NCBI GenBank assembly: GCA_035575095.1
Contig: DATLYF010000095.1
Span: 1 to 23,867 of the forward strand
Direction of reading: 5' to 3'
DNA: 23,867 bases
DNA from: DATLYF01 sp035575095
Lineage (GTDB): Bacteria > Pseudomonadota > Gammaproteobacteria > Competibacterales > Competibacteraceae
In this document: in pieces, positions 16,033 through 22,538 of the stretch
Layout of the letters: the number at the start of each line of letters is the position of its first letter
How positions within the stretch are numbered: the first letter of the stretch is position 1
Made by a program: the position numbers and the translations under genes
The notes under the pieces: model-generated
Databases searched by the model: none
What the model was told of the DNA's origin: nothing
Seen by the model: the letters and a program-made list of their open reading frames with translations, nothing else

Positions 16033-17064
16033 TCAGCGGATGGGCATGGCGTACATCAGCCCGCCATCCTTCCACAGGGCGTTGAGGCCACGCGCCAGAC
16101 CCAGCGGCTTGCCGACGTTGCGCTCGTAGATCTCGCCGTAATTGCCGACCTGCTTGATCATGTTGTAGGCCCACTTCTCGTCTAGGCCCAGATTCTTGCC
16201 CATGCCCGGGGTGACACCGAGCAGGCGCTGCACGTTGGGGTCGGTGCTCTTCAGCTTCTCGTCGACGTTTTGCGAGGTAATACCCTGTTCCTCGGCTTCG
16301 ATCAGGGCATAGACGGTCCACTTAACGATATCGAACCATTCATCGTCGCCGTGGCGCACCACCGGGGCCAGCGGCTCTTTGGAGATGGCCTCGGGCAGGA
16401 TCACGTAGTCGTCCGGGTTCTTGGCCAGCTGCGTGCGGATTGCCGCCAGACCGGAGCGGTCGGTGGTGTTGACGTCGCAGCGGCCGGCGAAGAAGGCGTT
16501 GTTGAGTTCGTCGAACTTCTCGATCACCACCGGCTTGAACTCCATCTTATTGGCGCGAAAGTAATCGGCCAGGTTGAGTTCAGTGGTGGTACCGGGCTGT
16601 ACGCAGACGGTGGCGCCGCTCAGCTCCTTGGCGCTCTTCACCCCCAGCGACTTGGGTACCATGAAGCCCTGGCCGTCGTAGAAGGTGACCGGCGCGAAGT
16701 TCAGCCCCAGCGTGGTGTCGCGCGTCTGGGTCCAAGTGGTGTTGCGCGACAGCACGTCGATCTCGCCCGACTGCAGGGCGGTGAAACGCTGCTGAGCGTT
16801 GAGGGGGATGAACTGCACCTTCTTGCTATCGCCGAACAGGACAGCGGCGATGGCGCGGCAGACATCGACATCCAGCCCGCTCCACTCGCCCTTGCTATCC
16901 GGGTTGGAAAAACCGGGCAGGCCGTCGTTGACACCGCACTTGATGGTCCCGCGCTGCTTGATGGCGTCCAGGGTCTGGCCGGCGTAGGCCTGGGGTAGCG
17001 CGGCGGTGCCGGCTGCGATGGTCAGGGCGGTGGTGATGGCGGTCAGTAGACGGGTTCTGGTCAT
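16033..17064 (-). CDS. aapJ: General L-amino acid-binding periplasmic protein AapJ
   Basis: This 343-residue SBP family 3 protein of the long AapJ/BztA type has a signal peptide (LLTAITTALTIAAGTAALPQAYA). The mature start is GQTLDAIKQRGTIKCGVNDGLPGFS, and SGLDVDVCRAIAAVLFGD, SGEIDVLSRNTTWTQTRDT and a C-terminal VGNYGEIYERNVG follow, all typical. The ATG at 17064 is preferred because AGGAG lies 6 nt before it; the ATG at 17070 touches that site directly. It binds a broad range of L-amino acids and feeds AapQM. First gene of the aap operon, its promoter region contains a run of eight G on this strand. Confidence 0.93.
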   Translation of the reverse strand: MTRTRLLTAITTALTIAAGTAALPQAYAGQTLDAIKQRGTIKCGVNDGLPGFSNPDSKGEWSGLDVDVCRAIAAVLFGDSKKVQFIPLNAQQRFTALQSGEIDVLSRNTTWTQTRDTTLGLNFAPVTFYDGQGFMVPKSLGVKSAKELSGATVCVQPGTTTELNLADYFRANKMEFKPVVIEKFDELNNAFFAGRCDVNTTDRSGLAAIRTQLAKNPDDYVILPEAISKEPLAPVVRHGDDEWFDIVKWTVYALIEAEEQGITSQNVDEKLKSTDPNVQRLLGVTPGMGKNLGLDEKWAYNMIKQVGNYGEIYERNVGKPLGLARGLNALWKDGGLMYAMPIR

Positions 17065-17114
17065 TATCATCTCCTGCTGACAGTGCTCGAGGGCTTGTTG
17101 TTATCGAGGGGGTT

Positions 17115-17159
17115 TGTCTCAAGGATAGCCGTCCCCCCCCGTTTTTCTAGAAAAGCGGA
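17115..17159 (-). promoter_or_regulatory. aapJ upstream region: palindrome and G8 tract within a candidate promoter
   Basis: On the minus strand a near-perfect palindrome, CCGC-TTTTCTAGAAAA-ACGG (17159-17140 region), overlaps a -35-like TAGAAA. After 16 bases comes TATCCT as a -10-like hexamer. Eight consecutive G (plus-strand C run 17133-17140) make up half of the spacer. The elements match the sigma-70 consensus at four of six positions each. This was identified by eye only. Confidence 0.35.
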
Positions 17160-17187
17160 AGCGCCCCGATACCGTCAAGCCGCCGGC

Positions 17188-17751
17188 TCAGTAACGCTCG
17201 ATCACCACCCGTCCTTGGGCGTCGCGGGTGATGTCGCCCATGTGCAGGCGGAACACGCCGCTGGCGCGCTCCTCCAGATAGCGGTGCAGGGTCTCTTCGA
17301 CCACGGAGAAGGCCAATTCCCCCCAAGGAATCTCATCGGGGGTGAACAGCCGCACCTCCAGGCTCTCCGCGCCGGCACTGGCCCGCCCCTCGCGCAGCCG
17401 GCCGCGGAACATCATGTAGACCTGGTCGATGTGGGTGAGATGATAGACCCCGTACAGGGTCAGCTCATCCACCACCGCGTTGGCCTCCTCCAACGCCTCG
17501 CGGGCCGCCGCCTGACGCGTCGACTCGCCGTTCTCCATGAATCCGGCCGGCAGGGTCCACAGTCCATAGCGCGGCTGGATGGCGCGCCGGCAGAGCAGGA
17601 TGCGCCCCTGCCACTCGGGGATGCAGCCGGCGACGATCTTGGGGTTCTGGTAATGAATGGTGTGGCAGCAATCGCACACGTGACGGGGCAGGGTATCCCC
17701 CGGCGGTATGCGCAGACTGACCGGAGCACCGCATTGGCTGCAGAATTTCAC
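17188..17751 (-). CDS. Zinc-ribbon Nudix hydrolase
   Basis: This 187-residue protein has an N-terminal zinc ribbon with Cys4, Cys7, Cys26 and Cys29 (FCSQCGAP and HVCDCCHTIHY), then a Nudix domain. The Nudix box is complete at residues 70-90 (G70, E76, R84-E85, E88-E89). The layout recalls NADH pyrophosphatase (NudC), but the protein is shorter and lacks the NudC N-terminal domain, so the substrate is open. The start is a GTG at 17751 with GGAG 5 nt upstream; this GTG overlaps the TGA of the aldolase gene (GTGA). The reading frame continues upstream as a shadow inside the aldolase, but the zinc ribbon marks the true N-terminus. Confidence 0.88.
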   Translation of the reverse strand: MKFCSQCGAPVSLRIPPGDTLPRHVCDCCHTIHYQNPKIVAGCIPEWQGRILLCRRAIQPRYGLWTLPAGFMENGESTRQAAAREALEEANAVVDELTLYGVYHLTHIDQVYMMFRGRLREGRASAGAESLEVRLFTPDEIPWGELAFSVVEETLHRYLEERASGVFRLHMGDITRDAQGRVVIERY

Positions 17752-18434
17752 ATCGTCTCCTGAGGTTGGCTGTCGGCCGTGGCCGCCGCGCTCTCGGGCT
17801 GCTGGCCGTAGGTCTTGAACTTCTCCACCACCCGCGCCATCTCCACCGCCGACAGCAGGCGTGGCCGACCCACCGCGAGCGCTCGCCAGTACATGGCCGC
17901 CAGGGTCTCCACCTCCTGCGCCAGTTCCAGCGCCTGCGCCAGATCGGGCGCGACGGCGACCATACCGTGGTTGGCCAACAGGCAGGCCGTGCGCTCCTGC
18001 AGGGCGGCCAGCGCTCTTGCGGCCAGCTCGGCGCTGCCGAAGGTGGCGTAAGGGGCGCAACGGATGCTGTCGCCACCGGCCACCGCCACCATGTAATGAA
18101 AGGCCGGTATCTCCAGCCCCAGGCAGGCCAGGGTGGTGCAGAACATGGCGTGGGTATGGATCACCGCTCCCACCTCTGGCCGCGCCCGCAGGATGGCCAG
18201 ATGCAGCGGCCATTCGCTGGACGGCCGACGCTGCCCAGGGGCCAGGCTACCATCATCGGCCAGCGCCACGATATCAGCCGGGCCCAGGGCATCGTAGGCC
18301 ATGCCGGTGGGGGTGATGAGCATGCCGCCAGGAACGCGCACCGAGGCGTTGCCGGCCCGGCCCTGATTGAGGCCGAGCGCGTTCATCCGGCGACAGGTGG
18401 CAATCAGTTCACTGCGTAATTCCGGATAATCCAT
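17748..18434 (-). CDS. Class II aldolase/adducin family protein (FucA-like)
   Basis: This 228-residue enzyme of the L-fuculose-phosphate/L-ribulose-phosphate family has the catalytic and metal residues E74 (SSEWPLH), H93 and H95 (VIHTHAMF) and H156 (LLANHGM), which correspond closely to E73, H92, H94 and H155 of E. coli FucA. GNASVRVPGGMLITPTGM is the phosphate/glycine region. It likely cleaves or epimerises a sugar phosphate with zinc. Fuculose phosphate itself cannot be claimed, since no other fucose genes are near. The ATG at 18434 fits the numbering; a GTG at 18440 with AGGG upstream is an alternative. It is coupled to the downstream Nudix gene. Confidence 0.88.
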   Translation of the reverse strand: MDYPELRSELIATCRRMNALGLNQGRAGNASVRVPGGMLITPTGMAYDALGPADIVALADDGSLAPGQRRPSSEWPLHLAILRARPEVGAVIHTHAMFCTTLACLGLEIPAFHYMVAVAGGDSIRCAPYATFGSAELAARALAALQERTACLLANHGMVAVAPDLAQALELAQEVETLAAMYWRALAVGRPRLLSAVEMARVVEKFKTYGQQPESAAATADSQPQETM

Positions 18435-18482
18435 GTCCACAATGACCCTGGCCCGCGCGGCAAGTGCCCCGGCGCGGGCGGT

Positions 18483-18510
18483 TTGGCGAAGGCGGCGCTT
18501 CGGCTAAACT
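18483..18510 (+). promoter_or_regulatory. Candidate promoter for the amidase-actin genes
   Basis: TTGGCG (18483-18488) and TAAACT (18505-18510) are spaced by 16 bp, each matching the sigma-70 consensus at four of six bases. RNA would start near 18517, about 80 nt before the amidase ATG. It lies in the 160-bp divergent region between the aldolase gene and the amidase gene. Confidence 0.4.
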
Positions 18511-18595
18511 GGGCACCGGGCGGCAGGGGCTCTTCTGCTCTCCCAGCGCGCAGCCGCACCGTCACAGCATAGCGCGCCCCAACCTGATCGTGTTC

Positions 18596-20014
18596 ATGGC
18601 GGGATCTCCCAACCAGCAACAGCTCAAGCGCGCCATCCTCAGACAAGTCTACGAGGATAACCTGGGCGACCGTTGCGCCGGCGCGGCGCGGCCCCATGCG
18701 CCATGGCGACAGGCCACGGCGCCGCGGCGTCTGCACTGGCTGTGGCCGCTGGCGCTGCTGGCTGCACCGGTGCTCTACATTCTGCTGCCCTCGGCACCGG
18801 CCCCCGCAACTGCACCGCTCCTGCCGCAGCCCCGGCAGGCGGCTATCGCACCGTCAGACCCTGTGCTCCAACCCCCACCGCCGGCGGCGAAACCAGTGCC
18901 GCCAGTGGACACGGCGGCGCTGCTGGCACGGCTGTCCCGGCGTCCGGGCGCTGCCGGCGACTGGCGCCTACTCATCCGCTCCGCCACCCCGCCCGCCGCC
19001 GGCTGGCTGGCCGCGCTGCAACGGCCGCCCTCCGCCTCGCTGGCCCGGCTGCCGCAACCGGCCGTGGAACTGCTGCGGCGCTATCGCCCACGCCCGGAAG
19101 CCGCCGATGCCTGGCAGCGGCTGCATCTGGCCGGCGGCGCACTGCCGCCCGCCCCGCCCTACGCCGCGCCGGTGCTGAGCCAGAGCCGTCCGCTCACGGA
19201 GCGCGTTGCCATCCCGGCGGCTGCGGCAACGGCGGAAGTGCCGATCGCCGAACTGTTCGGCCTCACGGTGCGCACCATCGTCATCGATCCCGGTCACGGC
19301 GGCAAGGATTCCGGTGCCAGGGGCCCCAGCGGCCTGACCGAGAAGGACATCACCCTGGATGTGGCGCAACGCCTGCGCGACCGTCTCTCGCTGCGCAGCG
19401 GCTACCGCGTGCTGCTCACCCGCGAGAACGACCGCCCCCTCACTCTGCGCCAGCGGGTGGCCATCGCCAACACCTACGGTGCCGACCTGTTCATCTCCAT
19501 CCACGTCAACGCCCTGCCGGTGCCCTGGCACGCCTTTGTCGAGACCTACTACTTCGGCCCCTCCAGGGATGCCACGACCGTGCTGCTCGCTGAGTGGGAG
19601 AACCGGGAATCGGATTATTCCATGGCCGAGTTCAGGGAGATGATTGCCAAAATCGGTGATACATTCAAACAGCAGGAATCCCGGACCCTGGCCCGATCCA
19701 TCCAGCGGGGTCTATACGACAACCTGCAACGACATGATCGCAAGATCGTCGACCGCGGCATCAGTCCCGCCCCTTTCGCGGTGCTGCTCGGCACCGAGAT
19801 GCCCAGCATCCTGGTGGAAATCACCTCGATTACCAACCCCCAGGAGGAGGCGCGGCTGGCCACGGCGGAGTATCGCGACGAGATCGCCCGCTATCTGGAG
19901 CAGGGTATCGTCGCTTACCTGGAAAGAACCGATGAGAAACATATCGAAGGGGCAAAACACCATGACGGACAAGACATCGACGCCGGCGAACGGCGCGCTG
20001 TGCGTCGGCATTGA
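18596..20014 (+). CDS. Membrane-anchored N-acetylmuramoyl-L-alanine amidase (Amidase_3)
   Basis: This 472-residue peptidoglycan amidase cleaves the bond between MurNAc and L-Ala of the stem peptide. A basic, soluble N-terminal tail (1-45) precedes one hydrophobic helix (46-64, WLWPLALLAAPVLYILL). A Pro/Ala-rich linker follows, then the Amidase_3 domain from about residue 226. Zinc ligands are H234 (DPGHGG), E249 (TEKDITLD) and H303 (SIHVNA); the catalytic Glu is E408 (ILVEITSITNPQEE). Unlike AmiA/B/C it has no cleaved signal peptide and no clear AMIN domain; the enzyme is held in the inner membrane with its tail inside. The ATG at 18596 is chosen because upstream frame content is not protein-like, though its ribosome site is weak. 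Its 3' end overlaps the actin-like gene by 53 bp. Confidence 0.88.
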   Translation: MAGSPNQQQLKRAILRQVYEDNLGDRCAGAARPHAPWRQATAPRRLHWLWPLALLAAPVLYILLPSAPAPATAPLLPQPRQAAIAPSDPVLQPPPPAAKPVPPVDTAALLARLSRRPGAAGDWRLLIRSATPPAAGWLAALQRPPSASLARLPQPAVELLRRYRPRPEAADAWQRLHLAGGALPPAPPYAAPVLSQSRPLTERVAIPAAAATAEVPIAELFGLTVRTIVIDPGHGGKDSGARGPSGLTEKDITLDVAQRLRDRLSLRSGYRVLLTRENDRPLTLRQRVAIANTYGADLFISIHVNALPVPWHAFVETYYFGPSRDATTVLLAEWENRESDYSMAEFREMIAKIGDTFKQQESRTLARSIQRGLYDNLQRHDRKIVDRGISPAPFAVLLGTEMPSILVEITSITNPQEEARLATAEYRDEIARYLEQGIVAYLERTDEKHIEGAKHHDGQDIDAGERRAVRRH

Positions 20015-20999
20015 CCTGGGCACTTCGCGCTCCGTCGTCTCGGCCAGCAACGGCAAGCGCCGCTGGGTCGAGAGCTACGTCGGCTGGCCCAAAGACTTCG
20101 TCGCCCGCAAGATGCTGGGCAAGAAGGTTCTGTTTGGCGCGGAGGCACTCAACCACCGCCTCTCCCTCAATCTGGTGCGACCGCTCGCCAACGGCGTGAT
20201 CCAGGATGGCACGGAGAAGAACGAGGAGTCGGTGCGCGAGCTGATCGGCCATCTGATCGAGCTGGTAGAACCGGCCCCCGGTCAGGCCGTCCATGCCGCC
20301 GTCGGCATCCCAGCCGAAGCGCTCAAGGTCAATCGCGACGCCATCAAGAAGGCGGTGTCGCAGTTCGCCGACAAGCTGATCGTGGTCTCCGAGCCGTTCT
20401 CCGTAGCCTACGGCCTGAACGCCCTGGACAACGCCATGGTCATCGACATCGGCGCCGGCACCGTAGACTTCTGCATCATGCACGGCACCATGCCCGGCGA
20501 GGATGATCAGCGCAGCCTGATCAGCGCCGGCGACTACGTGGACAATCAGCTCCTGGCCCTGCTCAACGAGAAGCACCCGGCCGCCGACTTCACCGTGCAT
20601 GCGGTGCGCAAGTTCAAGGAGAAGTACGCCCATGCCGGCGAGATGCGCAAGAAGGCCGAGGTGCAGGTGCCGTCCCAGGGACGCATGGTCACCCTGGAGA
20701 TCGGCCGCGAGATCAAGCGCGCCTGCGAGAGCATCGTTCCCGCCATCGCCGAGACCGCCATGGACCTGATCGCCAGGTTCGATCCCGACTATCAGGAAAA
20801 GGTGCGCCAGAACATCATCCTGGCCGGCGGCGGCAGCCAGATCGAGGGCCTGGAGGAAGCGCTCGGCGAGGCGATGAAGGACTTCGCGCCGTGCCGCTTC
20901 ATCCGCGTCGACAATCCCCTCTACGCCGGCGCCGACGGTGCCCTGGCCCTGGCCCAGGACATGCCGGCCGAATACTGGGAGAACATCGGCCGCGAGTAA
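19962..20999 (+). CDS. MamK-like bacterial actin
   Basis: This 345-residue actin-fold ATPase has phosphate-1 GIDLGTSRS (16-24), phosphate-2 VIDIGAGTVD (160-169) and adenosine motif ILAGGGSQIEGL (from 286). E144, D162 and D169 fall where the catalytic Glu and Asp residues of MamK lie. From memory of Magnetospirillum MamK, the shared segments are VGxPKDxxARxxLG (40-53), PLxxGV (74-79), VVSEPFxVxYGL (141-152), and a C-terminus xYWxxxG. MreB would start MF(S/N)xDLxIDLGTANT and lacks these, so this is not the cell's MreB. It should form cytoplasmic filaments. The ATG at 19962 has GAAGGGG 9 nt upstream, inside the amidase gene. No magnetosome gene is seen nearby. Confidence 0.85.
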   Translation: MTDKTSTPANGALCVGIDLGTSRSVVSASNGKRRWVESYVGWPKDFVARKMLGKKVLFGAEALNHRLSLNLVRPLANGVIQDGTEKNEESVRELIGHLIELVEPAPGQAVHAAVGIPAEALKVNRDAIKKAVSQFADKLIVVSEPFSVAYGLNALDNAMVIDIGAGTVDFCIMHGTMPGEDDQRSLISAGDYVDNQLLALLNEKHPAADFTVHAVRKFKEKYAHAGEMRKKAEVQVPSQGRMVTLEIGREIKRACESIVPAIAETAMDLIARFDPDYQEKVRQNIILAGGGSQIEGLEEALGEAMKDFAPCRFIRVDNPLYAGADGALALAQDMPAEYWENIGRE

Positions 21000-21007
21000 C
21001 GAAAACC

Positions 21008-21033
21008 ACCCTCCCCCACTCGTGGGGGAGGGT
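21008..21033. repeat. Perfect 12-bp inverted repeat after the actin-like gene
   Basis: ACCCTCCCCCAC (21008-21019) and GTGGGGGAGGGT (21022-21033) are separated by two bases. It lies 8 bp after the actin-like stop. No T-run follows on the plus strand, so termination is doubtful. Similar CTCCCCC...GGGGGAG elements occur as dispersed intergenic palindromes in many high-GC proteobacteria; whether this one is repeated cannot be judged from the window. Confidence 0.6.
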
Positions 21034-21066
21034 CAGGGGTGCGGGGCGGCTGGACGCACCGCCCCG
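21024..21066 (+). promoter_or_regulatory. G-quadruplex-type motif and second hairpin before the mraZ-like gene
   Basis: Four G-runs, GGGGG-A-GGG-TCA-GGGG-TGC-GGGG (21024-21046), meet the G3+N1-7 four-tract rule on the plus strand. The last run also forms the 5' arm of a hairpin (CGGGGCGG 21042-21049 with CCGCCCCG 21059-21066). The first runs belong to the preceding 12-bp inverted repeat, so the structures exclude each other. All lie 50-90 nt before the mraZ-like ATG. Confidence 0.5.
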
Positions 21067-21115
21067 ACACCTCGATAATTCAATCATCCCCCCAAGGCGC
21101 CCGGGGCTTTCCCGC

Positions 21116-21631
21116 ATGCTCAGCCTGCTCGGCGAATTCGAATGCAAGCTCGATGCGAAATCCCGCATCGTGCTGCCGGCCGCCCTGCGCAAGCAATTGC
21201 CCGCCGCCGAGCAGGAGCGCTTCGTCGTCAACCGCGGCTTCGAGCAGCATCTGGTGCTGTACCCGGCCAGCGTCTGGCAGCGGGTCGCCGCCGAGATCGA
21301 GAAGCTCAACCTCTACGTCAAGAAGAACCGCGACTTTGCCCGCTACTTCTTCCGCGGCGCCACACCCCTGGAACTGGACGGCGCCGGCCGCCTGCTGCTG
21401 CCGCGCCGGCTGCTGGACTACGCCGGCATCCAGGAGGACGTGATCCTGCTCGCCTACGCCGAGCGCATCGAGGTCTGGGACCCGCTGATCTACGACCGCG
21501 TGCTGGGCAGCGAGCCCGAGGATTTCGCCGCCCTGGCCGAGGAGATCATGGGCGCGGCTCCCCTCGGCGGCACTGCGCCCGAACCCGAGGCCACCGGCTT
21601 CGTCATCCCCTTGCCGCGCAAGGGGCGTTGA
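21116..21631 (+). CDS. MraZ-like transcriptional regulator, Bacteroidetes-type, outside a dcw cluster
   Basis: This 171-residue protein has two MraZ/SpoVT-AbrB half-domains, each with the DxxxR signature: D13-R17 in ECKLDAKSRIVLP and D88-R92 in ELDGAGRLLLPRRL. MraZ is normally the first gene of the division/cell-wall cluster and binds TGGGN repeats before it; here no rsmH, ftsL or ftsI follows. The segments LYVKKNRDFARYF, IEVWDPLIYDRV and DFAALAEEIMG resemble, from memory, MraZ of Bacteroidetes more than the 152-residue proteobacterial form. A 20-residue tail (EPEATGFVIPLPRKGR) is extra. The ATG at 21116 fits the family N-terminus, though no ribosome site is clear. Its end overlaps the convergent transporter gene by 29 bp. 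Confidence 0.85.
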   Translation: MLSLLGEFECKLDAKSRIVLPAALRKQLPAAEQERFVVNRGFEQHLVLYPASVWQRVAAEIEKLNLYVKKNRDFARYFFRGATPLELDGAGRLLLPRRLLDYAGIQEDVILLAYAERIEVWDPLIYDRVLGSEPEDFAALAEEIMGAAPLGGTAPEPEATGFVIPLPRKGR

Positions 21632-22538
21632 GGCGGCGTGCCAGCGGCGCCAGCAGCAGCGGCATGCAATAGATGGGCAGTTGTCCCACTGCCACATAGA
21701 GATCGAACAACGGCCCCAGCACTCCGCCGCTCACCGCCAGCACCAGGGCCAGGTTGCGGTTACCGGCGCTGAGCGCCGCTGCCAGCGCCGTCTCGCGCCC
21801 GCAGGGGCGGAACAGGAGATAGCCCAGACCATGGTGCAGGACGCTCATGCCACAGGCCAGCCCCAGCCAGCCCAGCACCCGCAGCGGCTCGGCGCGCAGC
21901 CAGTCCTGAGTGCCGTCCATGATGCCGATGGCAAACACTAGCAGCAGCAGCACGTTGGCCGCGTCGATGCGCCGCCCCTGGCGCGCCAGCCAGTCTGCCG
22001 GCAGCCAGCGCCGCAGCAGTCCCGCCGCCAGGAACGGCAGGGCCACGAACAAGCCGGCGTGGAGCAGCAGGCGAGCGCCGTCCACCGCACCGTTGCCGCC
22101 CAGCAGGGCGGCGGCAATGGGCACCAGGGTAAGCGGCAACAGCAGCGTGGCCAGCACTAGCACCACCACGTTCAGCGCCGGATTGAGGCCGAGCAGCTGC
22201 GCGAACACCGGCGAGGCGGTGAGCGGCGGCCCGGCGGCATGCATCACCAGCACCAGGGTAAGCACCGCCGGCAGGCCGAGCGCGTGACCTAGCCCCCACA
22301 GCAACAGCGGTGAGGCCAGCAGCAGCCAGGCCAGCAGCGCCGCCACCAGCCCGGGGCGCTGGCGCCAGGCCCACAGCGTGCGCCAGTCCAGGCGCAGCAG
22401 GGCCAGGCCGAGCATGAGCAGGATGCTGGGGCTGAGCAGCGGCCGCAGCAGCGCCGCCAGCTCCGGCAGCAGCACCCCGACGAAGACGCTGGCGGCCAGC
22501 AGGATGCGGGCGTGACCTAGCAGCCAGGTGATGCTCAT
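21603..22538 (-). CDS. BASS/SBF-like (bile acid:sodium symporter fold) transporter
   Basis: This 311-residue very hydrophobic protein has about nine to ten membrane helices. Its pattern (AAGPPLTASPVFAQLLGLN, then LVLATLLLPLTLVPIA and SAGNRNLALVLAVSGG near the C-terminus) suggests the BART/SBF symporter fold, whose members move bile acids, organic acids or related anions with sodium. The family call is moderate, and the substrate is unknown. The ATG at 22538 is used because it overlaps the TGA of the upstream ArsB-like gene (ATGA, 22535-22538). An in-frame GTG at 22562 would overlap more. Its 3' end runs 29 bp into the mraZ-like gene. Confidence 0.6.
   Translation of the reverse strand: MSITWLLGHARILLAASVFVGVLLPELAALLRPLLSPSILLMLGLALLRLDWRTLWAWRQRPGLVAALLAWLLLASPLLLWGLGHALGLPAVLTLVLVMHAAGPPLTASPVFAQLLGLNPALNVVVLVLATLLLPLTLVPIAAALLGGNGAVDGARLLLHAGLFVALPFLAAGLLRRWLPADWLARQGRRIDAANVLLLLVFAIGIMDGTQDWLRAEPLRVLGWLGLACGMSVLHHGLGYLLFRPCGRETALAAALSAGNRNLALVLAVSGGVLGPLFDLYVAVGQLPIYCMPLLLAPLARRLNAPCAARG

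Noticed and set aside
19962..20999. Calling the actin-like gene mreB
   Set aside because: The N-terminus, the PKD block and the C-terminus do not follow MreB, and mreC/mreD do not follow. MamK-like features fit better.
21022..21046. Canonical MraZ-binding boxes (TGGGN at 10-bp steps) before the mraZ-like gene
   Set aside because: Only one clean TGGGG is present. The other G-runs are not at regular 10-bp steps, so autoregulation cannot be claimed from this alone.
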